A stretch of 64,000 nt of DNA from Micropterix aruncella. Taxonomy: Eukaryota > Arthropoda > Insecta > Lepidoptera > Micropterigidae. This document shows positions 20,171-29,681 of this stretch, one piece after another. The stretch lies in NCBI GenBank assembly GCA_944548615.1, contig OX155960.1, positions 11,656,365 to 11,720,364 of the forward strand. Reading direction: 5' to 3'. The position numbers and the translations under genes were made by a program. Below the pieces are notes generated by a model. It was given only the letters and a program-made list of their open reading frames with translations, had not been told where the DNA came from and ran no database searches. How positions within the stretch are numbered: position 1 is the stretch's first letter; each line of letters opens with the position of its first letter.

Positions 20171-20238
20171 AGTTTGCGGTTTCGATTCTGTAGAAATTAC
20201 TTTTTTGTTGTGGGTATGTTGGACTGAAGCTCTAACAA
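20171..20238. repeat. Inverted repeat flanking the gypsy element, right arm
   Basis: Reverse complement of 17973-18040. The two arms bracket ~2.1 kb of retrotransposon. Confidence 0.8.
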
Positions 20239-20417
20239 GTTCAAAACCTGAGAAGTATCCGCCTTAGGGGAACCCTGAGGGTTAGTTAGATGGCAGCAGT
20301 GCGAGTTTTAGTGTTCATATCGGTTGATTCAACTTTTGAATTTATAAAAAAGCGTAAATTATTGATTTAAATAAATAAATAATTTTCATAGGTAAGAGTC
20401 TAGTATTGATTGCTATA

Positions 20418-20876
20418 TCCTAATAATATTATAAACGCGAAAGTTTGTATGTATGTATGGATGTTTGTTACTCTTTCACGCAAAAACTACTAAATGCATT
20501 TTGATGAAACTTTACAATAATATAGCTTACACATCAGAATAACACATAGGCTGTTATTTATAAAGATATAGCAGGAATTATCTAAAATATAACGATAACT
20601 GTCAAGTAAGTAGGAAAAAAAACTAAGAAATTGACTCGAAATTTAAATTCTATCCTACTATCCTACTAATATTATAAACGCGAAAGTTTGTATGTATGGA
20701 TGTTTGTTACTCTTTCACGCAAAAAACTACTGAATTGATTTTGATGAAACTTTACAATAATATAGCTTACACATCAGAGTAAGACATAGGCTATAATTTA
20801 TAAAGATATATGGTTTTCTATCATCATTATCACAATTTTCCATCACCACGCGGGTGAAACCGCTGGGCGCAGCTAG
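20418..20876 (+). mobile_element. Non-autonomous Helitron with duplicated 5' part
   Basis: Starts A|TCCTAATAATATTATAAACG, ends with hairpin GCGGGTGAAACCGC then GGGCGCAGCTAG|T, the standard Helitron layout (A|TC...CTAG|T, 3' hairpin, no target duplication). The first 243 bp are repeated at 20661, giving two 5' units and one 3' end. Confidence 0.85.
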
Positions 20877-21344
20877 TGCATAATAATGTAGAAAGTAAAC
20901 TAAGAGGTCAAATGTGAAATCAGCCGGATTAAGCCACGTGGTGCAGCTTGCAAAATGTAAAACATAATCGAAATAGGCGTTGAAACTGTGTATGTATTAA
21001 CAACATTAGTTTATGTTGCAGTCGGTTTGTAGATAGTTACAAAAACAGTACAATTCTATATTTAATTGTTGAAAGCGAACAGTTGTCGCTTTGAACGAAA
21101 TGTGTCATTTTAAATTGCTCTCTTTTCCATATTACACAAGATTACTGCCAAAATAGGTCGTTTTGTATCAGTATCCCAGATTTTTAATAGCAGCTGGAGC
21201 TGCGATCGTCGCAACGACCACAACGACGACTACTTAAAAGCAGAAACGTAATGATTTCATAAAATTGTAACGTTTTATCAGCGATCACGAAATACCTCTT
21301 GCCATTACCGCCAGCAACCATATCATATGTCATATACCATACTG

Positions 21345-21512
21345 TCGATCGAATGCAATAACAAAACACACTTACAGACATGTTACACGCACACATACAT
21401 ATAACACGTCATAGTAGGGTTGGTTGTAAGAGATTGTCATATGACAATATACATTTTCCCGCCTATTATGACATTATCACAATAAAGAGCATAAACAAAC
21501 AAACAAAATGGA
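21345..21512 (+). repeat. SINE-body-like repeat with ACAA tail
   Basis: CGAATGCAATAACAAAACAC, GTTACACGCACACATAC, GTAGGGTTGGTTGTAAGAGA and a terminal (ACAA)n at about 21493-21508. Matches the body of the SINE at 22955-23200 but lacks the tRNA-like head. Confidence 0.65.
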
Positions 21513-21639
21513 TACTGATGAATATTAAGTAATTAAAATAACATTCTTTGCTTTACTTTAAAAGCAAATAATGTTATTTTAATTAAATTATTGTGAACGC
21601 ACTTCTCTGTATCTGTGTGTCTGTGTGTATTTATCGACG

Positions 21640-22030
21640 ATAGCGCCCAAACACTTAAACCGATTGAGCTGAAATTTAGTATGCTGGCATCATTTGGTAA
21701 TGGCAAGAGTTGAAAAGATTGTTGTTGAAATCGGTCCACCGGAGGAGGGGATGCGACAGTAATACTTCAATATCGAAATATTGGACTTAGAAACTTGAAA
21801 TTCGGTACACAGATGCCGACTTTGGTTGTAATATCTATTATAAACGACACACAAACAAAAATACAAAAAAAAACACGAATCATATTAGCAAATGGTTGGG
21901 GGCAGTGGCATTGGGTTTGAGGGGGGTTGGGGTGGGAGGATTTGGGGGAGGGAGGATTGAGGGAGGGGAGGGGGGTTGAGGAGAGGGTTCAGGGGGTTTG
22001 ACGCGGCGAGGGGGGGGGGTCTGCTTGTCT
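21640..22030 (+). repeat. Dispersed repeat plus G-rich tract
   Basis: AAACCGATTGAGCTGAAATT and GTTGAAAAGATTGTTGTTGA belong to a dispersed family (partly seen near 14985-15040). It runs into a long G-rich purine tract, 21895-22022. Confidence 0.5.
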
Positions 22031-22454
22031 CGAAACTCTTAGGGTGACACGACCGTTTTTTTTTCTTTCTAACATTCTTCTAATTCTATAATTTTCTATA
22101 AACCTCTAACTGCAAGACCAAAGTACTGCGAAAAGGTCACATTTGATTCAGTGTTACGATAAAGGTAACATTTTTGTATTGTATCTACTCTAAAAACGTA
22201 ACATTTCAAAAATACATTTTGAATAACTTTTACAAGCAAGAGCGGACTGCATTAGATATCTAATCAATTTAAAATTAATAAATATTGTATATGATACGAG
22301 TTATATACTGGGTAATCGTACGTTATATATTGGGTATCGAATAGATATTAGATATTTATATAGGTACAAATATATTGATATTTATGTACTGATATAAATA
22401 CATATAGATATCAATATATACATATAAAACTATATACTTTAAATATATCCCTGC

Positions 22455-22562
22455 ATACAAGATCAAGATACCTACGGGATAAAGAATAGTCGAGATAAAA
22501 AAAGTCAGGATTAAAAAATAGTCGCGATTAAAAATAGTCGTTATGAAAAGTAGTCGAGATGA
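22455..22562 (+). repeat. AGTCGAGAT minisatellite, forward copy
   Basis: Six diverged units around AAAAATAGTCGNGAT after a TATAT-rich stretch and GCATACAAGATCAAGATACC. The whole is an inverted copy of 25950-26085. Confidence 0.7.
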
Positions 22563-22591
22563 AGCGCCTATATTATTATTTTTTTTATTAT

Positions 22592-22804
22592 CTAGCTGCG
22601 CCCCGCGGTTTCACCCGCATGGTGATGGAAAATTGTGATAATGATAATAGAAAACTATATATCTTTATAAATTATAGCCTATGTGTTATTTTGATGTGTA
22701 AGCTATATTATTGTAATGTTTCATTAAAATCCATTCAGTAGTTTTTGCGTGAAAGAGTATCAAACATCCATACATACATTCTTACAAACTTTCTCGTAGT
22801 AGGA
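22592..22804 (-). mobile_element. Short Helitron, minus strand
   Basis: The plus strand starts CTAGCTGCGCCCCGCGG (3' terminus inverted) and ends TAGTAGGA followed by T (inverted TCCTACTA start). Same family as 20418-20876, with ATATTATAAACGCG deleted near its 5' end. Confidence 0.8.
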
Positions 22805-22954
22805 TGTGAAAATAAATATGTCCAAGAATATCAGAAGATTATTAAAACCGCTCAATGGCTTTAGATCTGTATAGAATTTGTAGAAAGTGTTGAATCACTA
22901 TTTTATAGTTATACATTTATAAATGGACTAACATAAATGAGGTACCATTTGATT

Positions 22955-23200
22955 CACACGGCCCGATGGCATAGTGGTTAGATCGCCTGATCTTACATTT
23001 AAAGGTTCCGGGCTCGATTCCCGGCTTGGTCACCATTTTCCGTTGGGTTAAAATTAACGAAATTTCATTTCATTTTTGTCGAGCGAATGCAATAACAAGA
23101 CACACACTTACACATATGTTACACGCATTAGCATACATACATATAAACATTTCATGATAGGGTTGGTTGTGAGAGATTGTCGTATGATAATAAACCTAAA
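22955..23200 (+). mobile_element. tRNA-derived SINE
   Basis: Head GGCCCGATGGCATAGTGGTTAG (box A region TGGCATAGTGG) and GGGCTCGATTCCCGGC (box B), 40 bp apart, followed by GGTCACCA. The acceptor arm does not pair well, so it is a SINE head and not a working tRNA gene. The body (GCAATAACAAGACACACACT to TCGTATGATAATAAA) recurs at 21345-21512. RNA polymerase III internal promoter is implied. Confidence 0.8.
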
Positions 23201-23204
23201 ATCG

Positions 23205-23422
23205 AAGACTATCGCGGTTGTTTGACATTATAAATAGGATAGAAACGAATTTACCGCACACGTTTTGTAGCACACGACGTTTCGGTGACATTGCAGCCGC
23301 CGTTGTCCAGGGTAGACTGGACAACGGCGTCTACCCTGGACAACGGCGGCTGCAACGTCACCGAAACGTCGGGTGCTACAAATTTTCGAGGGTAAAATCG
23401 TTTCTATCCTATTTATAATGAT
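23205..23422. mobile_element. Penelope-like snap-back, copy b (ends only)
   Basis: GAAGACTATCGCGGTTGTTT through CGACGTTTCGGTGACATTGC is followed by its own inverted copy ending TATCCTATTTATAATG. The arms are ~95 bp around a short centre GTAGACTGGACAACGGCGTC. No coding part. The right arm reads CTGGACA (23336-23342) then GAAACGTC (23363-23370). Confidence 0.75.
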
Positions 23423-23569
23423 AATAAACCTGCCCATTGTGAAATATTACAATAAAGAGCAGAAACAATTAATTTATTAAAAACCGCTGATTTTCCATAT
23501 ACTGTATTAGTTACCCAAAGAATATTTTTCAGTACGCTACTTTCTGTCTCGCCTGTGAAATAAAAGAAA

Positions 23570-23945
23570 AGCGTGGTATACCTTTCTAAAGTTAGAGATT
23601 CAAATGGTACAGTAGGCATAGGACGTATACTCTTACTGAGAAGGGATTTTGGAAATTGGGAATCGAAAAGGGCTAGAAAAGAAATAAAATGTTTTTTTGC
23701 GGTTTTCCTAATATCCCTAAATTCCGATGAAATATTAGATCGGTTTTACTCCAAAATGGTTTCTCTATTAAATTCATAAAAACTGTATTCAGGATGTTTT
23801 CCTAAATATCTTTTGAATGGAATAATCGGAATTGAAGTGATCGAAAAGGGCTAAAGTGTTTTTTTTTTGCGATTTTCTTAATATCTCTTTAGCGCGATTA
23901 AATAGCAGGACGGTTTTATTTAAAAAAGGATTATCCATATATTTT
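23570..23945 (+). repeat. Diverged ~180 bp repeats with GAAAAGGGCTA
   Basis: Two related units near 23640-23770 and 23800-23945 share TCGAAAAGGGCTA, TTTTTTTGCG and TTTTCYTAATATC. A third piece is at about 24720-24770. Confidence 0.5.
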
Positions 23946-24250
23946 TATTTTATTTTATTCTATTTAATAACCATTTTATAAAATACAGCTTTGTATAAAA
24001 TCCAGCCAAGTCTAAGGCTTACCTGCTGGAGATTATGATAGGGTGACTTTCAGTGCAACTTTAGTGGTCATTTTGACCATATTATAATATATCTGCTGCA
24101 TTATCTGCTACATTAGTAATGATTAGTCGGTACAGAAAGCCACCCCGATAAAAAGATGAACGTACTTAATGCTAATAAAATAAAATATGAATCTTATTCA
24201 TATCATTTACACTTGTGTTTCACTTTCACTTATTTTAAAGCTAACTATTT

Positions 24251-24670
24251 TTAATTCTTATTTTTGTTTTTTTTTGTAATTTTTTTATAAGTTTTAAAAT
24301 TTAGAGGAATTTTGTTGAATAAATGAGGGATTAGCCAATTCAATCTTCTTTTGCCATAAAGGTTGCGAAAAGGAGGGACGAGTATCCGTTCATTTTGTAT
24401 CTGTCTAGTGCTGTGTTTATGTTGGACATAAATTCGGAACTCGTCAGTCTCGAAATATTGAACTGTCAATCTATAAATAAATAATACATTAGCTGGTAAT
24501 ATGTCACAATACTTGAAAAGTCCTATCTGGTCGTTTCTGAATTTATTTCGAATCTTGTTTGGAACTATTATTTTTGAAATACGGTGTTGTAGAGATGTGA
24601 TGCGCGATATATAAGTTTTAAATGTGTTGCGGTAGGTTGTAATTCCGTAATGTCTATACATCATATTCAA
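24251..24670 (-). pseudogene. LINE reverse transcriptase C-terminal fragment
   Basis: 139 codons: MMYRHYGITTYRNTFKTYIS, SLQHRISKIIVPNKIRNKF, then HSTRQ...ILVPPFRNLYGKRR and LFNKIPLNFKTYKK. This is the connection-to-tail part of a non-LTR reverse transcriptase (the HxTR, VP-YGKR and FN-IP blocks). Uninterrupted. 5'-truncated; no catalytic residues. Confidence 0.7.
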
Positions 24671-24832
24671 AATGCCTATACATCTTATTCTGTTTTTTTT
24701 TTGCTAAATATCTACAGGTGTATAATCGGGTTTGAAGTGAACGAAAAGGGCAAAAATGCATTTTAACATAACTAACCAAGTAGTGTGTTAAAAGTAAGTT
24801 TAAACAGCCGATCCGTTGATTTGTTTGATTAC

Positions 24833-24923
24833 CTTGAAGCTTTTTCTCCGTTTCCCAGAACTTTTGAAGTTCGGTGAAGTACTTGTCGAGAATGAAGACC
24901 TTGGACAGGCCGAGGGTGGCCAT
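24833..24923 (-). CDS. Candidate first coding exon of a host gene
   Basis: Minus-strand ATG at 24923 in a good context (TGCGATGGCC) opens 30 codons, including SKVFILDKYFTELQKFWETE, and is followed by a splice donor CTTCAAG|GTAATC (GT at 24832-24831), phase 1. The peptide is amphipathic and charged, unlike any transposon frame nearby, and codon third positions are G/C-rich. Upstream (24924-25200) is CpG-rich like a promoter island. The intron runs leftwards into LINE debris; no second exon was found. I do not recognise the protein family. Confidence 0.55.
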
Positions 24924-25200
24924 CGCAGGTCCGTCGGTCGGGGGGACGGTCCGTCGGGGGGTCACACGGACACGGTCACTGGCACTCGCGGCGGGCGCGC
25001 TCGCCCCATCGCATCGCGTTCGAGCGCGGCGTCGCGTCTATGCACGAGTCGCACAGCAACACCGTCGGCACCACCGACACGCGACGATACCACTCTCTGC
25101 ACTGAAGAGCCGAGGAGCGGGGAGGCGCGGGGAGAGGAGCAGCCCGCGCTTTACCTCCCCGCGCCGCGTCGCCCGCTCCGGCGCAGGTGTCACTAGCATA
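24924..25200 (-). promoter_or_regulatory. CpG-rich region upstream of the exon candidate
   Basis: Dense CpG dinucleotides and G+C content far above surrounding DNA, lying immediately 5' of the minus-strand ATG. Probably 5' UTR and promoter; no TATA box seen. Frames on both strands across it are composition artefacts. Confidence 0.45.
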
Positions 25201-25261
25201 CTATCACTTGAGGACCGCTTCTTTTCATATTTATTTATTTTATACAAGTAATGCAATTTCA

Positions 25262-25540
25262 ATAATCAACAGCAATTTCAAGATTCTCATGCGAAAGCCG
25301 TATCGATATCCTTCGGAAGATCTTTTCAAGGAGTATAATGTCTTGGATACCAAGCATCTATACTTAAAAGCCACACTCTCCTATACTAAGTTTGACCAAA
25401 TAAATATTTTTTCTCAAAGTACCATAAGAACGAGGTATTCCAAAGACCGTAATATAATAGTACCCAGAAAGAATACTGCTTTTGGTCAGCGCTCCTATAC
25501 ATTCATAGCCCCAAGGTTTTCATCCATCTCTTCCATCCAT
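25262..25540 (+). pseudogene. LINE reverse transcriptase C-terminal remnant
   Basis: FKILMRKPYRYPSEDLFKEY, VLDTKHLYLKATLSYTKFDQ, NIIVPRKNTAFGQRSYTFIA line up block for block with the 57834-58568 frame (ILKIMHRKPYQYSSNELFKE, VLDARLLFIKT, NVPRMKTTFGQRHYSFIATR). Diverges after APRF. Confidence 0.75.
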
Positions 25541-25949
25541 CAATCCCAGGGGATTCATCTCTGTCCCGAGTTAACCTTCTCCATCCTTTTGGTTAGTCAT
25601 CTTCCCATCTTTTAATTTGACGTCCTTTTTGTCTTTCCCATTTCTAAGATACCATTCCATTCGTCCACTTTTTTCTGTTGGTTCTCATGATGTGACCAGT
25701 CCACTTGAGTTTCCTAAATGTGTTCAAAACATCGCTCACCTTTGTTCTTTTCCCTATTCAACAAACTTAAAACAACGATTAGAACATCAATATTCTGTAT
25801 AAAACCGTAATAACAAAACGACATTGTAGGAAGAAATCCAATATATTTCTCAGTGTGTAATCGTATCCTGAAATCCTATACCTTCTTATAATAATTTTAT
25901 CGCCTTATAGGAGGGGAGGGGAGGACTTTATAGAATAAAATTACATTAA

Positions 25950-26085
25950 TGTCGACTATATTTTTATCACGACTATTTTTAATCGCGAATATTTTTTAAT
26001 TCCGACTTTTTTATTTTTATCTCGACTATTCTTATCTCATAGGTATCTTGATCTTGTATGCAGGAATATATTTAAAGTATAAAGT
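25950..26085 (-). repeat. AGTCGAGAT minisatellite, inverted copy
   Basis: Units of CGACTATTTTTAATCGCGA and TATCTCGACTATTCTTATCT, then GGTATCTTGATCTTGTATGC: the reverse complement of 22455-22562 including its flank. Confidence 0.7.
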
Positions 26086-26154
26086 TTTCTATGTTTATAC
26101 TTATATCTTTATTTATTTATATGTATATATAAATATCAATATATTTATATCTAT

Positions 26155-26500
26155 GTAATTTTGATTAGTACCCGCAAAGTGTTTTGGAAAAGCTGAAAAT
26201 TCATCAGTAGACAGTGGATGCAATAAATAACTAGAAACAAATGGTTAGACTGCTTAATAATATATTGCGTGGCGTCAGCATTACTCTATACGTGTCACGA
26301 AACCTGCAAATACGCCGGTAACTATTTGTCAGTAACTATTACGCATCGGTCTAATGTGCCGCGCAATATAATGGACTTAATTTTTTGACAATCTATGTAG
26401 TAATTCTGACGCCACGTATTATTTGATTCGAGTTCTGTATTGCCATCCACTGTATACTGAGCTTTTTCAAAAACTTTGGGGGTACTAATAAAAATTACAC
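26155..26500. mobile_element. MITE with long imperfect terminal inverted repeats
   Basis: The left end TGTAATTTTGATTAGTACCC mirrors the right end GGGTACTAATAAAAATTACA. Inverted similarity continues through GGAAAAGCT, ACAGTGGATG and GCGTGGCGTCAG / CTGACGCCACG. About 345 bp, no coding capacity. Superfamily unknown. Confidence 0.8.
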
Positions 26501-26759
26501 ATTTCCTAGTACGCCTGCGGCAGGTGTCCTGGAGGATGGACTGCTGACTCTACTCCAACATTCTATTGCCAAAATACTGTCTCTTCTGAAAGTATCGGCT
26601 TTTACAAAACACTTGCACTTTTTGTCGCTGCCTCTTGGACTATCAGTAGGTACGCAGTTTAAAAGTTTAGAAATATTAAAGAATGCTAATTAGTACTGAA
26701 ATTGCATAGTAGTCCTAATGCGATGGTCACCCACCGTAAGTGCTCTCTATAATGTTCAT

Positions 26760-27030
26760 TCAGAAGCGCCAGCTAATTTCGCGCGAGTCGTAGTGTAAGG
26801 CAAAACATAATAATATTTGGTCAGCGGCGAAGGCTTTGAAGGGGTTTTCTCTATCGGGCCAATGCAGCCACTCTCTTCTCTCCCTCCTGTGCCCGTCTCG
26901 CTCGCTCCTACTCTTCGAGCACTACCTGCCTCAGGCTGGCTACAGGCAACAACTACCTGTTCGACGGCGCAGACACCGCTCCATCCAGCTCACCTCACAG
27001 CGATACTACCAAACGATTCGATAGGCTCTC
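26760..27030. other. Unassigned G+C-richer segment
   Basis: Two overlapping plus-strand frames (61 and 81 codons) with no domain. It directly precedes the hairpins at 27034-27130. Confidence 0.3.
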
Positions 27031-27033
27031 TAG

Positions 27034-27095
27034 ACGGTCAAAATTGCTTGTCAAGCACGTGATTTTTTTCGTGCTTGACAAGCAATTTTGACCGT
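27034..27095 (+). ncRNA. Perfect 26 bp hairpin
   Basis: The arm 27034-27059 (starts ACGGTCAAAATTGCTTGTCA) pairs perfectly with 27070-27095 across a 10 nt loop TGATTTTTTT; pairing extends outward after one mismatch. Size and loop fit a microRNA-precursor-like foldback, but a foldback relic is equally possible. Its right arm overlaps a second hairpin. Confidence 0.6.
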
Positions 27096-27130
27096 ATAGA
27101 ACTAAGCTTGATGCTTAATTCTATACGGTC
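27090..27130 (+). ncRNA. Second, overlapping 17 bp hairpin
   Basis: GACCGTATAGAACTAAG (27090-27106) pairs with CTTAATTCTATACGGTC (27114-27130), one mismatch, 7 nt loop. The first six bases are also the end of the preceding hairpin's right arm, so the two stems compete. Confidence 0.6.
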
Positions 27131-27595
27131 TGTTGTATATTGAATCTGAATGCTTGATAAAAAAAGACTTCCTTGTCAAGCAACTCACATACAGCGGTAT
27201 CGAAACTTCCGATTTTTCGGAATTTCTACTTATATTGGGTCTGTCTTACTAAAATACCGATATATAACGATTTTTCCACCATTTCTGAGAAAAGAAGGAT
27301 TTTCAAATTAGACTACAGAAATATTAGGATTAAAAAACTCAGGTTTAAAATTTTAACTTTTCTGGCCTGTCTATTTAAACATTATTTTATAGTGTCTCGT
27401 CGTTCCATCCTCGTAACGTATAGGGGTATTTGCGCTGATAGGCTCTTTCAGGAAAGGCCTTGAAAGCCACCTCCTCCCTATCGAAGCAAAGTTGGTTCTA
27501 CCTGCCGATAGGTAGCACTAGCAGTGTTTACATTGTTGAAAATATAGTTAAACCTAAAACCTAAATAATAAAAAAAAATACGTGTGGCACTCTAG

Positions 27596-28140
27596 CTATT
27601 GCATAGCATTTTTAACAACCTATGCAATTATAATTATTTTTTTTTTCTGATATCAGATAACTGCGCTCTATCGGAAAACGATGAAATTATTCCGAATCAT
27701 TTGCGGCTGCGAAAGCAAATGATTCGGAATAATTTAAACGTCTTCCGATAGAGCGCCGCACACGAATTTTTTATTCGATAAAGCAAAAAAACCGGATTAT
27801 TCGAAAAAAATCGTAAATAAAAAGATAGATAATTAAATTATTTCTTAAATGGTGCAGGTTTCATAATAATACGTCAGATGGTATTTGCGTAGTAGTCGTC
27901 TTTGTGTTCGGTTAGACCTAATTTCACAAATTAATTACACTATGTAATATAAACAAAATCTAAAATAATCAAAGCTAAGAATATTAGGAAAATGTTCCTT
28001 GTTTAACATATATTTTTTTCGAATCGTAAGCAGTACTCGTTTAGACGTAATTATCAGTTTAAAACCATTAATTTTCGTTAAGAAATTTCTTCATTCGTTC
28101 GCCGCGCTGGCCTAGGCCCGCGATAAAAGCTATGCAATAG
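27596..28140. mobile_element. Hairpin MITE Y, copy 1
   Basis: Ends CTATTGCATAG and CTATGCAATAG are inverted repeats. Near-identical over its length to 38728-39270; similarity also covers CGTGTGGCACTC just outside the left end. Contains a 42 bp stem (27663-27756, three mismatches, loop GGCTGCGAAA). Terminal-repeat DNA transposon without coding sequence. Confidence 0.82.
27663..27756. repeat. 42 bp stem-loop inside MITE Y copy 1
   Basis: The arm from GCGCTCTATCGGAA to CCGAATCATTTGC pairs with GCAAATGATTCGG through TTCCGATAGAGCGC. The ~10 nt loop is in opposite orientation to that of copy 2. Confidence 0.85.
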
Positions 28141-28194
28141 TTAAAATTCTATAACAATTATTAGCAACCACTTCCCAAGAAAACCAATGCCCTA

Positions 28195-28512
28195 CTTGAC
28201 ATGAGCAAGAAGAACCTTATAACCACTATTGGTCTCCTCCTCCTAGAACACATCTATTCAACCTTGGCTTGACCGAGAGCAAGGAATGCCGAATATGTGG
28301 AGAAGAACCTGCAGACAGCATATACAAAAAACAGATTACAAAAAAAAGTTTGCATTCATCTGTTCATCGTTGGTCGCTGCCCAGGCCTCGCCGCAAAAAG
28401 ACACAGTTTACTGGGACGAGCCTTTCTCAAACCCAGCGATCTGCCCAACTTGAAGTCAGTACCTAATCTACTTGGACTGGTAAGAAGTACTGGGCTACTA
28501 GCTGACCACTGA
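28195..28512 (+). pseudogene. LINE C-terminal zinc-knuckle fragment
   Basis: Three overlapping frames together give SKKNLITTIGLLL, then NLGLTESKECRICGEEP, then VGRCPGLAAKRHSLLGRAFL and LLGLVRSTGLL. This is the Cys-x2-Cys...His...Cys knuckle and final helix found after RNase H in LOA/Lian- or R1-type elements. At least two frameshifts; only the last ~110 codons remain. Confidence 0.65.
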
Positions 28513-28639
28513 CCTAACCACATAGTGGATAGTTACAAAAGATCTTATAGATCTAGGTGACATCAAGGGCTGGAAACAAGCCCCCCACTCCGTTTACTAC
28601 TACTACTACTACTTCTATTATTTTAATATTATTCAGCAC

Positions 28640-29190
28640 CCATTCGGCAGCTTCATAGAAGAAGTGGGAGACCAGGTAGGACTCTGTGCCCTCGGGCCGG
28701 TTTCCCCTGGGAATCGTACTTTGGGGGCTTCTGACGGTTTGCGCGCCATGCGGCGTCAGCCAATCGACTGTGCCTTCTGACAGATAACCGGGGAGTCTGG
28801 AAGCGGCTCTGTTTCCTGTAGAGCAGGGGGTGGTTGTTAACCCTATAACAGCCGCTCTTGAATCGCCCAATCGCCCAATCCTGTGTTTAAGCTGGGTAAT
28901 GGACGCCGTGGTCCGCGATAGATTCTCGCCGCTAACATAAGGGAGACGAACGCGCAAGCGACCTCAAACCGTAACAAATCGGGAAGCAGGAGAAAGTTCG
29001 GCCGAAACTGGTAGTAAGGGCGCGAGGTCAACTCGCTGGTTGTACATTCTCGGTGTCTCGCAGTAAGGCGTTGGCTTCTTACGGGCGAGTTGGCATAGCT
29101 AAGCAGAGGACTGTTTCTTCCCAAGTCTTCTACGTTCACATCATTATTGTTAAAACTTTCTGGGGTGACCGGTTTCTCCCGTTGTAGTAC
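28640..29190 (+). repeat. Composite repeat fragment: partial M2 then M1 inverted
   Basis: M2 pieces GGTAGGACTCTG, CCCCTGGGAATCG, GGTTTGCGCGCCATGCGGCG run into the M1 inverted start (CGGGGAGTCTGGAAGCGG, GAGCAGGGGGTGGTTG) and end GACCGGTTTCTCCCGTTGTA. Diverged, no bounding direct repeats seen. Confidence 0.75.
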
Positions 29191-29681
29191 TCAAAATAGT
29201 ATCTTTTCATGTACCATCGCGACTTACTCGCCAACGGAGTTATTCCACCTTCCGCAGGTTAGCACTAATTATGCACAAAATTGCTATATTTCATTGCTAA
29301 GTAAAATTAAAATTTGTTATACGCAGATTGACGTATTTAACACGTCATCTATCGCTCTCAAGAAAGCCATGATTTATAACGGTGTCGACGTGTTATTATA
29401 ATTGCAATAAATTAAAAATAATAATATGTATTCATGAATATATTATATAACATGTACTGACATTAAATTTATCTATTTATAATGACATCTCCCTTTCTAT
29501 CTCTACTAAGTGTGATTAAAAAATTGAAGTGGAAACATGTAATTAGTTTCGTCCTTAAAATTTAACAAGTTTGTATATACTCTATTGAATAAGCTGCATG
29601 TTTCCTGAATAATAATATTAATTTTTAAAAATGTGTTATTTATGGTGTCGGGTAAGTGAATTTCATTGTAAATTTACGACA

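Noticed and set aside
22960..23035. A functional tRNA gene
   Set aside because: A and B boxes are present, but the acceptor arm pairs poorly and the sequence continues into a body repeated at 21345-21512; it is a SINE head.
23336..23370. An active hammerhead ribozyme
   Set aside because: The CTGATGA box reads CTGGACA here and is altered in the other copies, so catalytic activity is unlikely.
24816..25251. Two plus-strand frames of ~125 codons over the CpG-rich region
   Set aside because: Arg/Ala/Pro-rich composition artefacts of a G+C island; the minus-strand exon explains the coding-like part.
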